64,000 nucleotides of DNA from Chamaelirium japonicum (GCA_947650365.1 OX393555.1:16046251-16110250), one strand, 5' to 3'; positions 32,883 through 44,646 are shown, counted from the stretch's first letter. Program-made: numbers and translations. Notes: a model not told the origin generated them from the sequence alone.

Positions 32883-33590
32883 GTGTTCAAGAAGAAAGTT
32901 TAATAAACAGAGGCAATAAAATGTGTTATACGTACCAACTTAGATTAATAAAGCAAAATAGAGTCTATCATCAATGCTAATACTAACAAATTATATCGAA
33001 CAATCATACTTAAGCATACCACAACTTAAGCAATTTTAAAAACCGTTATGGCATGACAAAGTGGCTAATAAATATAATACAAGATAAACTAAGGGTTTGA
33101 TATGCTTTAATTACTTTTCCGATCATTTCAACCTTTGAAGATGAGAAAAAGTAGTAGACAACTCTAAGAGACAGTGAAAGGCAGACACAGTGCCCCCTTA
33201 TCGACGCATGCCACGGATTCAAAAAAGATTTGCAAAGAATACACTACAAACGATAAATCAAAACAAAATAAAAACACACCCTAACTAGAAAACAGGAAAA
33301 TAAAATATACAAACTACAACTAGCCAAAAAAATAGAGACGTGCCAAACAGACAGGCTAGTGCATAAAGGTCATGTGTTGGGAGCAGAGGATACAAGAAAA
33401 CTATAAACAAGTGACTCCCACCCAAAAGACCGACCAAACTAGTGGCTAGAAGTATGACTTCCAAGAGGTGTGTCTCCTAAAAGCCCCTGATCAGTGAAGC
33501 TCTGAGCAGTGTTCTCGGCACTCTTTGGAACCCACTCTTGTGTACCTTGGGAGGTATGGAAATACGAAACAGGGGGTGAAAGAGCGCAAC
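32061..33590. other. AT-rich DNA, no gene seen
   Basis: Contains (AT)n at 32850-32881. No supported ORF, LTR or repeat. Confidence 0.5.
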
Positions 33591-33942
33591 GAACACTTCA
33601 CCTTAAAGGCGAACCAAGACCCCAAAAAAGGTTTGAAAGAGATGGATATTGGTTTGTAGGGTCAGTCAAAGACACATGAGTAGGGAAAGTGCTAGAAGAT
33701 AGCAGTATACAAGCACCTTTAAAGTGGCAAGGACATGTGTGCCTCTTCTTACTCGAAGGATAAGTTGGGACAAAATTCCCAGAGGCAATGAGGAGAGAGG
33801 TCATAGAAGTAGCACTAAGCTCCTCATTATATGAACTTCCCTTAACGAAGCAAGGCCACTGACTAGTGGTGCTAGCTTTGTCGAAGCCTATCCCCCTAAG
33901 AAACTTACCCTTCCTTGTCTGATCACAGATATGGATCAAGGA

Positions 33943-35330
33943 TTAAGTGCTAGTATATTGCTTTAAAAGCAAACTCTCAGACTTGACCGATTTACCACGA
34001 AGGTCCTCAAACTCAAGATTGAGCTTGTCCAAGTCCTCACAAAGAGAATATATGAAGCTCGTATTCTCAGAAGCCTCCATTTGGAGACCCTCAACCTCTA
34101 TGTCCCTCTTCTTAACGGCCTCTCCTAACAAAGCATACTTAGAGCAGGTGAGCTTGTAGGCCGCAATGATATCAAACTTCTGTTCACACCCTTGACATGT
34201 TGTCTCGGGTATGCTAGGAACATCGCTCTCGGAGATACGAACGGAGGAAACAAAAGAAACGATATGGGCAAGGCCACAATTAGCCGACTCGCTCGTCTCT
34301 TCCTCAATGTCAGAGTCTGACTCATCCCACGATGCATTAAGAGATTGATCTCGAGAAATAGGCATCTTATTGAGACACTCCCTTGCAAAATGGCATATGC
34401 CTTTGTAATTGAAACATAGGCGAAGTGTGCCGTATGTTTTTCCTCGACTGTAAGGCTCCTTTATAGGAGCTTCTATCTTGGTTATCTTTACAAAAGGAGC
34501 TTTACCCTTGTGACCCTTAAAAGGCCTAATAAGATCTCGGGGTGCTTCTTTGGCCCTCCCAAAATCACCCATATTCCTTTTTAAAAAGTTTTTAAATTGG
34601 GAGGAGATCATGGCATCCACTTTCTCAAGGCCCAAAATGGACCCTTCACCTTCCGAAGCACTACTTCCATAAGTAGAGGATATAAAGGCAAGCCCCTTGC
34701 CTTTAGAGGCAGGCTTCCTAAAAGTGCTCAAGTAGGTTCGGAGGTTTTCGACAAACTCTTCCGGAACGAACTTCCCAATCTCTTTAGTCTCTTCTATTAC
34801 TGTGACTTTCGGCATAAATCTCTTGAAAAGAGACCTAAGGATCTTACGGTATATCTTCTTGTTAGATACTCGTTTACCCAATGCAAATGAGAAGTTTACA
34901 ACATCATTCAATTTGACATAAAACTCGTTGAAAGACTCCTCCATTGCCAAAGCCTCAAAGCGATAGGATAGTTGTTGAAGCTTGGCATCCTTTATAGAGG
35001 TCGTTCCTTCGTGGGTGATCGAGAGGATATTCCAAGCCTCTTTCGAGGTTTGGGCAATGGAAATCTATCGAAACTCACTCTTATTTACACCAGAATGAAT
35101 GACATTAAGGCCACGCTAATTAGCGATGCATAAGATTTTCTTATGGTCATCCTACAAGTCAAAGGGCTTAAGGCTCATCTTGACCTCCTCACTCTCCATC
35201 ACCGAAAGGATCGGTGGAGCCCAATCATCCATAATACAAATATACACTTCTTCGCTCATTCCACGAAGAAATGCTTGTATTTTGCACTTTCAGTGTGCAT
35301 AGTTTATGCCATCCAACAATGGAGGTTTTT
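33943..35330 (-). pseudogene. Copia gag (UBN2-type), broken
   Basis: On the minus strand, from about 35330: P-P-L-L-D-G-x-N-Y-A, then W-A-P-P and N-K-S-E-F-R blocks with stops at several places. A 335-codon open part then runs from 34950 to 33943 (L-S-Y-R-F-E-A-L-A-M just upstream, F-A-L-G-K-R-V-S-N-K-K-I). The zinc knuckle (near 34410) reads C-x2-Y-x4-H-x4-C, so the second Cys ligand is lost. The C-terminal third is a Ser/Glu-rich coiled region. It is a gag-like nucleocapsid protein and is not functional. A further open piece (33939-33598) follows a stop. Confidence 0.8.
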
Positions 35331-35646
35331 TAGTAGCACTTTTCTCTCTTTATGAACCTATCACTTCAAGGAAGTATTAAGAACAAACAATTGGGTTGCC
35401 CGAAACAAAAAATAGGATAGAGAGCTAAACATGTCCTAAAAAATTGGACCAAAGCTAAACAAAACAAAGAGCCTTAAAAAGGTTTCCACTCGGAGCAGGA
35501 TGTGCAAAAGCTTCGTAAAACCCTAAAGTGGGCCATAAGCACACACCATAAAAACTTGTAAGCAAGACACGTGATCACAGGCGATAGATTAACAATCTAA
35601 AACGGATCATACTCTAGAAGTGTTAGCTCAAACAAAAGAGACCCAC

Positions 35647-35658
35647 TCTGATACCAAT
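35647..35658 (-). promoter_or_regulatory. Element D primer-binding site
   Basis: On the minus strand TTGGTATCAGAG, the typical Copia PBS complementary to the 3' end of initiator tRNA-Met, lies directly after the LTR end TTTTCA. Confidence 0.85.
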
Positions 35659-37173
35659 TGAAAATTATATTATTTGAGTTCTAATAACCGTGCTAAAATA
35701 AATCCACTAGACGAAGCTAGTGGGGTGCCCAACAATGAGCAGATGCAAGCACGGGTTAGATCGCACAATCTAAAGAATAACAGAAGTTTATGAGTAGTGA
35801 TCAAGAGTTATGACACTAAAGAGCACACAAGCTTATATAGGTAAAAATCCTTAATAGGGATGAAAACCACCCTCCGGTCGAAACCGGATCTAGACCCTTC
35901 ATACAGAGGGGTCTAGCTTCCCTTAGAAAATCCAGACAAGATTACAAGCAAACTAGACGTGATTACACAAAGATTAACCCTTAGCCCCTAGGTCCATGAC
36001 TCGCGTCTTTGGTGAAGTGGAAGCGACACTCTCACTTCAAAGGTGCTGAACTGAGCTGACTCTTGCACCTCTGTCGTCGTTTCTATTTTTTGTTTTCCCT
36101 TTTCTTCTAAGATAACTCCCAAAGTGAGCGGTGTCATTAAGGGTGCTCAACGTGAACGGCGTCATGGAGTGCTCTCACAAGAGCCTTCCACACGGTGGTG
36201 GGAGCATAAGGTGTATGTAAGTGAAGTGGGGGAAACAAACTAAAAAGAAAAAGGGCTTGGATCTAAGTAGTAACTAGAATAGAAGGTGATCTTAACCTCT
36301 TTCGAGATCTTCGATCAAGCTCCTAAACCTAGTACACTCAAAAGATTCAAACTCTTAGAAAAACCCTTAAAGACTAGTTCTAGATCTAGGTATTGGAAGA
36401 CACCATAGATCCTTAGCTAACTTTGCCCTCTCTAACTTGAATGAACACAAGTAGTTTGATGACTCTCAAGTGATCATTCAAACGATGAGTCCAACCTCCA
36501 TAGATTTGATCTAGATAGAAGGTTATAGAGAGGAGAAGAAGCGAAAGAAGAAAATAGATGGAGCTCAAAGATAAACTCACTAAACCCTAAGGTCCTCTTC
36601 TTATTTCTTACTAATTAATAAACATAGATCTATTATCCATGAACTCATTAAATATGGATTTATTATCTACGGACTCATTAGCAGTTGAAGGGTGTAGGGA
36701 TGGGCTATTTATAGCCCAGGGAAGCTTTTAGGTGGATGACTAAAACCAAGCAAGAGATTATTATCTTTAAGGGTCTGTCTCAGTCAAATTGTGCGCATGA
36801 CCTAGACGTGGCAAATTTGGATTGGATGAGCCAACCGACTCAACCCTTCCAGTAGATTCTAGACAGAGTCATGTGCATGACATTCCACGTGACATCGTGC
36901 CATAGGATCGTCCCATGTGGGGCATAAAGTGGATATCAACTAGAGTGTGGTTGACTTGGGCACAACTTGAAAAAGTCGTGGTATGACTTTAGTCAGGCAG
37001 ACTATGCTTGATAGTCCAAAAAGACTAAGGTAAAGTTGTGCGCACGACTAGCCTACTATGCACACACTTAATGTAGGGCTTCGGCCCTTATTCCGAACAA
37101 GGTGAAACGTTTGAAGTCTATCATGCCCATATTGTCATATCTTGTCTAAAAAGATATCCGTACATCTTTAACA
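35659..37173 (-). repeat. Element D 5' LTR (limits: right end tentative)
   Basis: Begins TGAAAATT at the PBS side. The far end is proposed at TTTAACA (37173), giving TG...CA on the minus strand, but there is no second copy to confirm it. TATAAATA reads on minus at 36713-36706, about 460 bp inside the proposed start. Confidence 0.5.
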
Positions 37174-37504
37174 GGAATGAACATGCATGTTTGAACCAAA
37201 ATGATAAAAAAAGATCAAACGGAACCATGTGTGTGTGTGTGTGTATGCTAGCTAGTCATGCACCCAAACCCTAATCACTATAGCAAAGTCTTTTACCCAA
37301 AGAATTTAGAAATATACCTTCCATGCAAAAGTATGGTGGAAAAGAATGGTAGGAGTGGTTTTGACTGCAATGATACTTCTTTATTGTAAAGAAGTCAAAC
37401 CTAACTCTACCCTCCCGACTTTACCTCGCAGTTACTCACTATATCAGTAAAGTATGTTTGTTTAAGTCACTAAAAACTAATGGCAATATAATCAGACCTA
37501 ACAG

Positions 37505-37833
37505 TGATACAGTGCGGTCTCTTAACGTGTGGCCCCTACCAGGAGTTTTTTTTTTTTAATTTTTTTTGGAGGATGGTCACCTCCCCTTTGATAGCACGCA
37601 TAAAAAATTTCAATTTATTCTAAGACCTTTAGGTCTATCAAATGTGGCCAACAAATTGATGGTAAAAAAGAACGATCGAAAAAAGTCGAGAATATTTGAC
37701 AGACCTATAGGTCTTAGAATGAGTTGAAATTTTTTTTTGCGTGATATCGAAGCGAAGGTGATCATCCTACAAAAAAAAATTAGAAAAAAACCCCTAGGGT
37801 AGGGGCCACATGTTAAGCGGCCGCAATGTATCA
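37505..37833. mobile_element. Foldback MITE 2 (329 bp)
   Basis: Termini TGATACAGTGCGG and CCGCAATGTATCA are complementary apart from one base. Arms also share GTGGCCCCTACC/GGGTAGGGGCCAC and GACCTTTAGGTC-like/GACCTATAGGTC blocks. No convincing target duplication is visible at these ends. Confidence 0.75.
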
Positions 37834-38427
37834 GTATCAAAATTCTCATTGTAATGGACTATAAAATTCTTTGTATCATATTCAACACGACTACTGCACA
37901 TATTACATAAACGCAAACATCAAATATTTGATTTAGACCCCAAAACTTAACTTAAATTAGTGATAAGCCTAAAAACTACACATTTGGGTTCTATTCAAAG
38001 CACGTTCCCATGTCCAAAAAAAGCACAATGTACATAGGGGTTATCAACCCCATGTACAAAAAAACACAAAGTACAATGTACATGGACTATGATAAACCAT
38101 CACTATCGGGTGTTTACAAACCCTAACTGAGGAGAATACATTTTACTTGAATAATTTGTGGGTCATGACAAAAATACAAGGAAAAGGTGTTAATAGATAC
38201 AAACCCTACCAGTTGGGCATTACAAACCCTAACATGATGATAACGTGGACAGAAATGATAAGAGACAGAAGTTTGAGGGAAAACTTACAATAATTCCTTC
38301 TTCTTTGCTTTATCCATCGCCGGATTTCAACAGGTTCAATGACGATCAGATGATCAGAGCTCCACAACTCCTCCGGCAGGGCCACAAAAATCCAGTCGTG
38401 ATTTGGGGATTTCAAAAAAATTGTTTG
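37834..38427 (-). other. Intergenic DNA with one possible minus-strand exon next to element C
   Basis: Most of this shows nothing. From 38427 to 38289 (minus) there is an open block (H-D-W-I-F-V-A-L-P-E-E-L-W-S-S) that ends at a strong donor GTAAGT (38288). I do not recognise the peptide. No start codon is present, and element C inserted exactly at its upstream edge. Confidence 0.25.
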
Positions 38428-38432
38428 ATGTT
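38428..38432. repeat. Target-site duplication ATGTT of element C, left
   Basis: ATGTT precedes TGTGGGC at 38433 and is repeated after the 3' LTR at 55268-55272. Confidence 0.93.
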
Positions 38433-40527
38433 TGTGGGCATCGAAATTAACCCACGGGTCGAACCCGATTTGTACACAAAAAAATAGGCCCGCACTCAAC
38501 GGCCTTCGGGTCGAACCCGACTCGCCCATGCAACTTGGGTCCGCACACAACGGCCCACATGCGGAAATCCGGCCCATACACAACGGCCCACATGCGGAAA
38601 TCCGGCCCATACACAACGGCCCACATGCAACTTGGGCCCGCACACAACGGCCCGCATGCAAAATTGGGCCCGCACACAACGGCTCGCATGCAAAATTGGG
38701 CCCGCACACAAACGGCCCGCATGCACACTCGGCCCGCGTGCAAGCTCAATCCGCGCACCATGGCCCAATTCAAAACAAACGGGTCCCACCGGACCCGTGA
38801 CTCGAACACAAAGAGAGGGGCCCACCGGCCCCTCTTCTAGAAAACCGTGCCCCCCTCCTCATGGAGAGGTGGGGCCGGCCATAAAAGAAGAAAAGAAAAG
38901 AAAAGAAAAGAAAAAAAAGAAAAAAAAAGAGAAAAGAGAAAAATCAAAACCGCCTCGATGCGGGGGGAGGTGGCGTGGACGTCTACACAGCCGTAGATCC
39001 GCGACGATCTCTCGATCCAACGGACAAGATGACGTTGTGTCGCCATCCGATCCAAAAGTGCAACAAAAATAACAACTCAATCTTTAAAAGATCGAGTCAC
39101 ATCTCGCCCGTAACCACCCCAACTAAAAAGGAGGGGATCGGGTTTGTTTCCTTGGATAAAGGAACAAAATCTTGATGGTTATGGGGGAAGATATTGGATG
39201 AAACAAAAAGATTTCAGCCATATCTCCCCCAACCGCCCCCCTTTGCCTATAAATAGAAGGGGTGGGGGAAGGCACAAAGGGTCCGAAAAGCTGAAGACGA
39301 AAGAGCGCTACGAAAAAGCTCCAACGCTTGAAGACCGAAGGCTTCACGAGGCACGGCAAGCATATCCTACGGGAGTCCTTGGCCCTTCAAGTCCTCATCA
39401 ACGTGAAGACCTTGCACTCGGAGATCAGAGCTTCAACTTCTCGCACGAAGAAGAAAGCGTGGAGAAGAAGACCCGGAGCCGTCATCACCCGATCGCTCCA
39501 ACGATCTTTATCAGCTCCGAAGACGCCATAAGCAAAGGCCAGAGAAGAAGATCGAAGCCGACAACACCCGTCGTCTTCAAAGGCATCAACTCCTTGCACG
39601 AAGAAGAAAGCCGGGAGAAGAAGGCCTGAAGCCGGTGCTACCCCTGCCGCCTTCGTCAACAAAAACCGACGCTACAACCGTCGTGTTGAAGCCGGTACTA
39701 CACCCGCCGTCTTCATCAACCAAAAGCCGACACTACAACCGTCGTGCCGGAGATCGGTGCTACCCCCGCCGTCTTCATCAACAAAAGTCGACGCTACAAC
39801 CGTCGCACGAAGATCAGAGTTACCCCCACCGAAAAGCCAAGCCGACGCCACAACCGTCGAGGAAGCCGGAAGAAGAAAGAAGCCTTGAAGAAGCAACGCC
39901 AGTCGTTCGAGAAGAAGATCGAGTCAAAGCTAAAGTCAAAGCCGACGCAAGAAGCCAAAGCAAACGCATCGGTAAAGCCCGCGCTAAAGCAACGCACGTG
40001 CCAAAGCCAAGCAACTACGACGGTCACGAGCAAAGCACCGCATGTTCTAGCCGATATGACGCGAAGTCCGGAAGAACTAAAGCATCGCAAGTCTCTACCC
40101 GCCTACGTTCAAGCGCAAGCGCCAAAGCAAAGCAAACGCCAGAGCAACGCCAAAGCCGAAAGCTAAAGCCAAAGCCAAAGCCAAAAACACGATCGACGTC
40201 GCGAACCAACGATCAAGGACGCCAAGGTCTAGCAAGGATCGAGGAAGACACGAAGGTCGAGGAACGAAGCCCAAAACCTCCCTAACCGAGAAAGCGCGAA
40301 GCACGGACGGGACAAAATCAACGGCGGAAACTCCTTAGCCTCTCAAAAACCCTCATCCTGTAAAGACCTCTGTCCTGGGCAACCCCTTCAGAGCTCTCGC
40401 ACGAATACCACGTGGAGACGCGGATCAAAGGGACCCTCCAGAGGATCTCTCCCACAATCTCCTGATCAAAGAAAATCTGTAATCTCGTGTGATCCGCAAT
40501 AAAGACGACCCTTTTTCCGCGCTCACA
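38433..40527 (+). repeat. Element C 5' LTR (2095 bp)
   Basis: TGTGGGC...GCTCACA. U3 carries a ~33-bp array (38541-38740) with CAACGGCCCACATGC and CCGGCCCATACA units. The TATA box TATAAATA is at 39248-39255. The transcribed part has repeated CTACAACCGTCGTGCCGGAGA-type units (split; 39640-39850) and CCAAAGC-rich sequence. Several frames stay open here for 100-200 codons, but they are LTR leader sequence with repeats and no protein signature. I count about 20 substitutions and three indels against the 3' LTR. Confidence 0.97.
39248..39255 (+). promoter_or_regulatory. Element C LTR TATA box
   Basis: CCTATAAATAGAAGG context, also present in the 3' LTR at 53972-53979. Transcription would start about 30 bp downstream. 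Confidence 0.8.
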
Positions 40528-40533
40528 GATTTC

Positions 40534-40550
40534 TGGCACGCCCGGTGGGA
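40534..40550 (+). promoter_or_regulatory. Element C primer-binding site
   Basis: TGGCACGCCCGGTGGGA begins six bases after the LTR end, the usual place for the tRNA primer. It differs from the PBS of B, so the two families prime from different tRNAs (inference). Confidence 0.82.
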
Positions 40551-40599
40551 CCTCCTCTCCTTTCATCCGTATGTTTGAAGGAGTTGCTTCAAGTTCGCC

Positions 40600-43500
40600 A
40601 TGGCCGGAACGAATGATGATACGTTTGCTCCAACAAGCCTCTCACCTATCGCCGAGTCTCCACTACTCCAACACGGTGATCCAGAAAACCCGGAGGATGC
40701 CATTCCCCCGGTAGTACGCGTCTACACTCGGCGTACTCAAACTCTTGCGGACTTCTTCACGCCAGAAACTGCTGCCGAAGATGCCCGCCAAGGCGCCAAT
40801 GAGGTCTTGGTGCATGAAGAAACGAGCCTCAATCCTGGAACATCTGTCCAGAAATTTGGGAAGGACCAGCCCCAACCCCGAACCCGTTCGGGTTCTCCAG
40901 CAGACTTTGCACCCCCCTTGCCAGGGGCAAACATCCGTCATCAAACAGAAACAAGTCAACATAACTACATCTCCGACGACGATGGCGAGGGTGCGGGCAT
41001 GCAACATCGAGACGTCCTGCGACATCATCCTCCGTCCGCTCTCCAGCTCCAAGTCATGCAAATGGGTGAACACATGGCTCAGCTGACCCGACTAATGGAA
41101 GAGAAAGATCGTCACATCAACACTTTGCTTCAGAGACTGAGTGCCAGGGATGTCGCAACATTCGGTCAACCTCCTGCTTCTCCAGTAGCTGCTCCAGCCC
41201 CGTCTCCAACAGAAGTTGGCCCGGCAACACTAGCAACTACTCCTGCACTTTCCTCGGCTCCCGTGCCGGTCTCGGTGGCCGCGCAACCTTCAGTGGCAGC
41301 AACGATGAATGCCCAGCAAATACAAGCACTAGTGGCCGACATGATGCGTTCCCACGGCGGCAGCCTACCTCCGATTACGGCAGCATATTCGAAGCCTTAC
41401 ACTACAAGGATCCAGCAGCTGCGCTTCCCTACCGGGTTCCAGCCACCAAAGTTCCAGCACTTCGACGGGAAGGGGAATCCAAGGCAACACATTGCCCACT
41501 TCGTCGAGACTTGCAACAACGCCGGCACATACGACGATGAGATGGTGAAGCAGTTCGTTCGCACCCTCAAAGGTAATGCTTTTGACTGGTATGTTGACCT
41601 TCCTCCAGGATCCATTGACAGCTGGGATCAGATGGAAAGAGAATTCCTCAACCGCTTCTACAGCACTCGGCGCATCGTTAGCATGACCGAGCTTACTGCC
41701 GTCAAGCAAAGGAAGGACGAATCAGTAATCGACTACATCGATCGATGGAGGAATCTCGCCCTGAATTCACGAGACCGTTTGTCGGAAGACTCGGCTATCG
41801 AGATGTGCACCCAAGGCATGCACTGGGGCTTACTCTACATCCTCAAAGGGATTAAGCCTCGGTCCTTCGAAGAACTCGCAACTCGAGCCCACGACATGGA
41901 GCTCAGCTTAGCAAATCACGGGGACTCAAAGACCAAAGACTTTCTGAAGGTGGAAAAGAAAGACAAACCGCCGGCGCCCAAATCGAAGCAAGTTAACGTC
42001 GCCGACATCGCCTCGGCCTCCAAGCCACTCAAAATCAGCGGTAAGTCGGATCAAGAAAAGGGAGCTGCCATACCACCGCCTCCACCCCAAAGACAGTCAA
42101 AGATGACTCTAGAAGAACTCAAGGCCAAAGAGTATCCCTTTCCAGACTCGGAAGTCTCCTCCATGTTCGATCAACTGCTACAAGAAAAGATGATCGAGCT
42201 TCCTCCTTCAAAAAGGCCCGAACAGATGCATCGTGTCAACGATCCGCTCTTCTGCAAATACCATCGGCTGGTTAGCCATCCTATTGAGAAGTGTTTCATC
42301 TTCAAAGAAAAGATCATGGCACTCGCAAAGCAAGGAAAAATCGAGATCGACTCCAGCGACGTTGCAACAGCAAACATGACGTCCATCGCCTTCGGTTCGT
42401 TTCAACCAATATTCGTTGCCACCCACCAGGGAAGGCCCAAGTTGCGCATCAATCGCCAAAGACCAATTGCAAAGTTAGCTCCACGACGGAAAGTCTCAAG
42501 ACGACAGCGGTACGCTCCTAAGCTCGCTAAGGAAGAAACGTCACTGCCCTGGGGGCAACCATCGCCTACATCGACGTCTCTCTCAAACAAAGCTATGTCC
42601 CAACGGAATCTCCAGACAAGGTACGAGCAAGGAGACCCGGAGGTCGGTCTGTTAGGCCAGCCCTCAGGTAAATTCGACTACTACGTCCTCTATTCCAGAC
42701 CTTCGCCTGTCTCAATAGAAGAAATCAAGCCCACCGGTTGGGAGTCAGAAGGCGAACTACCAAGGTCCCCAGAGGAGCAAGGCTCCCCGACTCATGGAGA
42801 ACCCATAAATCTCCAGACAAGGTACGAGCAAGGAGACCCGGAGGTCGGTCTGTTAGGCCAGCCTTCAGGTAAATTCGACTACTACGTCCTTTATTCCAAA
42901 CCTTCGCCTGTCTCAATAGAAGAAATCAAGCCCACCGGTTGGGAGTCAGAAGGCGAACCACCAAGGTCCCCAGAGGAGCAGGTCTCCCTGACCTATGAAG
43001 AACCTACAGCTGCCACTCCAGACCTTCACCTTGGTAACGAAGAATCCACTGATGAAGATGCATGGGTCATGTTGTCTCGCAGACGAAGGCCATGGAAGCC
43101 AAGAAGTCGCAAGCTCGATCGGGTAACAAGAAAGCTTCCGGAACGAAGAACTTACAAAAAGAAAAGCAAATCTCCAGGAAGGAAGGCGTTCAAAGTACCG
43201 CCAGCGGACCCTGATGATCTCCTCCTGCAAAACCCTCCAGAACCGACAACGCTGCAAGAGTTCTTCCCCGATTACTTCCTCCCAGCTAATCAGCAGCACG
43301 AAGCCTCCTGTTGCATGGTTGAGATTCACGTGGCGCCGGAAGAAGAAGATAGGATCAAGCCTTCTAAAGAAAGCAACACCGGCAACGAGGAGGATGATTC
43401 CGACAAAGAAAGTACTGCTGCTTACGATGAGGCAATTCTACACTTGCCACTCATAGAAGCACTACACCTCCCAGAGAAAGCTCGCCTAGCAATGGCCGAG

Positions 43501-44646
43501 GCTTTGACAGACCCAGACAGCTACAAAAGAAAGAAGAAAAACATCGAGAAGGACGAAACTATTGTCTCGTGTAACGCAGCAATAACTTTCTCGGATGAAG
43601 ATCTGCAGCTCGGAACACGACTGCACAATCGACCTGTCTATGTCTCGGGATACATCAACGAGAAACCGGTAAATCGAATCCTGTTGGACTGCGGCTCCGC
43701 CGTCAACATCATGCCTATCCAAACAATGCGCCAGCTCGGCACCACCACCGACCAGCTCTCGCAAAGCCAGCTGGTCATTCAAGGGTTCAACCAAGGAGGA
43801 CAGTCCACCATAGGGATCATTCGTCTAAAACTCTCCATCAGTCAGCTTGACACGACGGTTCTTTTCCACGTCATTGACTGTCAAACATCATATCACCTTT
43901 TGCTGGGAAGACCGTGGCTGCATGAAAACGATGTCGTAGTGTCTACCTGGCACCAATGCCTCAGGTACTACGAGGAAGGTCTGGAAAAGTGCATTGTTGC
44001 AGACGACAAGCCATTCAATGAGGCTGAAGCGCACCTCGCCGATGCCAAATTTTACCAAGCAAAGGACCTTGTTGCAGAAGTCCTTCCAGCTAAAACTCCT
44101 CGAACTCAGAAAGCTAAAAGGATGGAGCAGGACGACGCTCTGCCAACTCCAAATCCAGTACCACCATCTAAGGCGATACACGAAGTCAAAGAAGTGCTAG
44201 CGCCAAGACGAAGAATGCGCATCAGCTCCAAGCCAAGATCCATGAAGCATACTCCATTACCTGTCAAAGCTACGACAGCCTTACGCCTCACGCCTCAATG
44301 GCTTCGCAAAGATGAACCACCACCTTTTGCCTCGCCAAAAGGGATGGTCCAGCCGCTATCGGAAGCTAATGTCATCACTCTGCAAGAGATGACACTGCCA
44401 CTACCCAGCCTGGGGCAAGCTTCAAATTCGCCAAAACCCATCAATCCCTTCGAATCCAGCCAACTCACATTCAAGCCAAAAGGAAGTTGGGGGCAAAATG
44501 CCGCCAAGCTCCTGTTCAAAGCTGGCTACGACAAAGACAATGCTGCACATATGAGTACGCTCCTGCCAGCTCCAATACCACACGGGATGACTAAGACTCA
44601 AGCCCATTTACTCCAGGGTGGCGAGCAGATCCCACCAAATCGGTGA
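40600..44646 (+). CDS. Element C gag-protease
   Basis: ATG in GCCATGG context, 1348 codons. The N-terminal ~250 residues are acidic and Pro/Ala-rich. The gag core follows at about 41390-41930 (FPTGFQPPKFQHFDGKG, then F-D-W-Y-V-D-L-P and L-N-R-F-Y). A CX2HX4HX4C zinc knuckle lies at about 42250 (C-K-Y-H...H...C), the same Cys-to-His variant as A/B. A 201-bp duplication is at 42607-43008. The protease motif L-D-C-G-S-A lies near 43685. The stop TGA (44644-44646) is followed by the same open frame, so it may be a mutated Arg codon or a natural gag-pol boundary with readthrough. Confidence 0.93.
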   Translation: MAGTNDDTFAPTSLSPIAESPLLQHGDPENPEDAIPPVVRVYTRRTQTLADFFTPETAAEDARQGANEVLVHEETSLNPGTSVQKFGKDQPQPRTRSGSPADFAPPLPGANIRHQTETSQHNYISDDDGEGAGMQHRDVLRHHPPSALQLQVMQMGEHMAQLTRLMEEKDRHINTLLQRLSARDVATFGQPPASPVAAPAPSPTEVGPATLATTPALSSAPVPVSVAAQPSVAATMNAQQIQALVADMMRSHGGSLPPITAAYSKPYTTRIQQLRFPTGFQPPKFQHFDGKGNPRQHIAHFVETCNNAGTYDDEMVKQFVRTLKGNAFDWYVDLPPGSIDSWDQMEREFLNRFYSTRRIVSMTELTAVKQRKDESVIDYIDRWRNLALNSRDRLSEDSAIEMCTQGMHWGLLYILKGIKPRSFEELATRAHDMELSLANHGDSKTKDFLKVEKKDKPPAPKSKQVNVADIASASKPLKISGKSDQEKGAAIPPPPPQRQSKMTLEELKAKEYPFPDSEVSSMFDQLLQEKMIELPPSKRPEQMHRVNDPLFCKYHRLVSHPIEKCFIFKEKIMALAKQGKIEIDSSDVATANMTSIAFGSFQPIFVATHQGRPKLRINRQRPIAKLAPRRKVSRRQRYAPKLAKEETSLPWGQPSPTSTSLSNKAMSQRNLQTRYEQGDPEVGLLGQPSGKFDYYVLYSRPSPVSIEEIKPTGWESEGELPRSPEEQGSPTHGEPINLQTRYEQGDPEVGLLGQPSGKFDYYVLYSKPSPVSIEEIKPTGWESEGEPPRSPEEQVSLTYEEPTAATPDLHLGNEESTDEDAWVMLSRRRRPWKPRSRKLDRVTRKLPERRTYKKKSKSPGRKAFKVPPADPDDLLLQNPPEPTTLQEFFPDYFLPANQQHEASCCMVEIHVAPEEEDRIKPSKESNTGNEEDDSDKESTAAYDEAILHLPLIEALHLPEKARLAMAEALTDPDSYKRKKKNIEKDETIVSCNAAITFSDEDLQLGTRLHNRPVYVSGYINEKPVNRILLDCGSAVNIMPIQTMRQLGTTTDQLSQSQLVIQGFNQGGQSTIGIIRLKLSISQLDTTVLFHVIDCQTSYHLLLGRPWLHENDVVVSTWHQCLRYYEEGLEKCIVADDKPFNEAEAHLADAKFYQAKDLVAEVLPAKTPRTQKAKRMEQDDALPTPNPVPPSKAIHEVKEVLAPRRRMRISSKPRSMKHTPLPVKATTALRLTPQWLRKDEPPPFASPKGMVQPLSEANVITLQEMTLPLPSLGQASNSPKPINPFESSQLTFKPKGSWGQNAAKLLFKAGYDKDNAAHMSTLLPAPIPHGMTKTQAHLLQGGEQIPPNR
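42607..43008 (+). repeat. Two tandem 201-bp in-frame repeats in element C gag
   Basis: Two copies of 67 codons (L-Q-T-R-Y-E-Q-G-D-P-E-V start, K-P-T-G-W-E-S-E end) differ at few bases. They sit in the linker between gag and protease, close to where A/B carry their 54-bp array, but have no sequence in common with it. Confidence 0.92.

Larger units (their letters stand above)
33598..37173 (-). mobile_element. Element D: Copia-type remnant, minus strand
   Basis: An LTR-like segment (37173-35659) is followed by a tRNA-iMet-type PBS and a decayed Copia gag. Protease, integrase, RT and RNase H are not found to the left, and no second LTR copy was found, so the element is internally deleted. The left limit is the end of recognisable gag-downstream sequence and is approximate. 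Confidence 0.65.

Noticed and set aside
38432-38840. Open frames of H-N-G-P-H-A repeats on + and C-G-P/V-G-R-C-V repeats on -
   Set aside because: Encoded by the 33-bp LTR minisatellite; repetitive in every frame.
39144-40285. Long open frames inside the element C LTR (and 53868-55073 in the 3' LTR)
   Set aside because: They lie in the LTR leader, consist of repeated CTACAACCGTCG and CCAAAGC units, overlap in several frames and have no protein signature; frames differ between the two LTRs by an indel.
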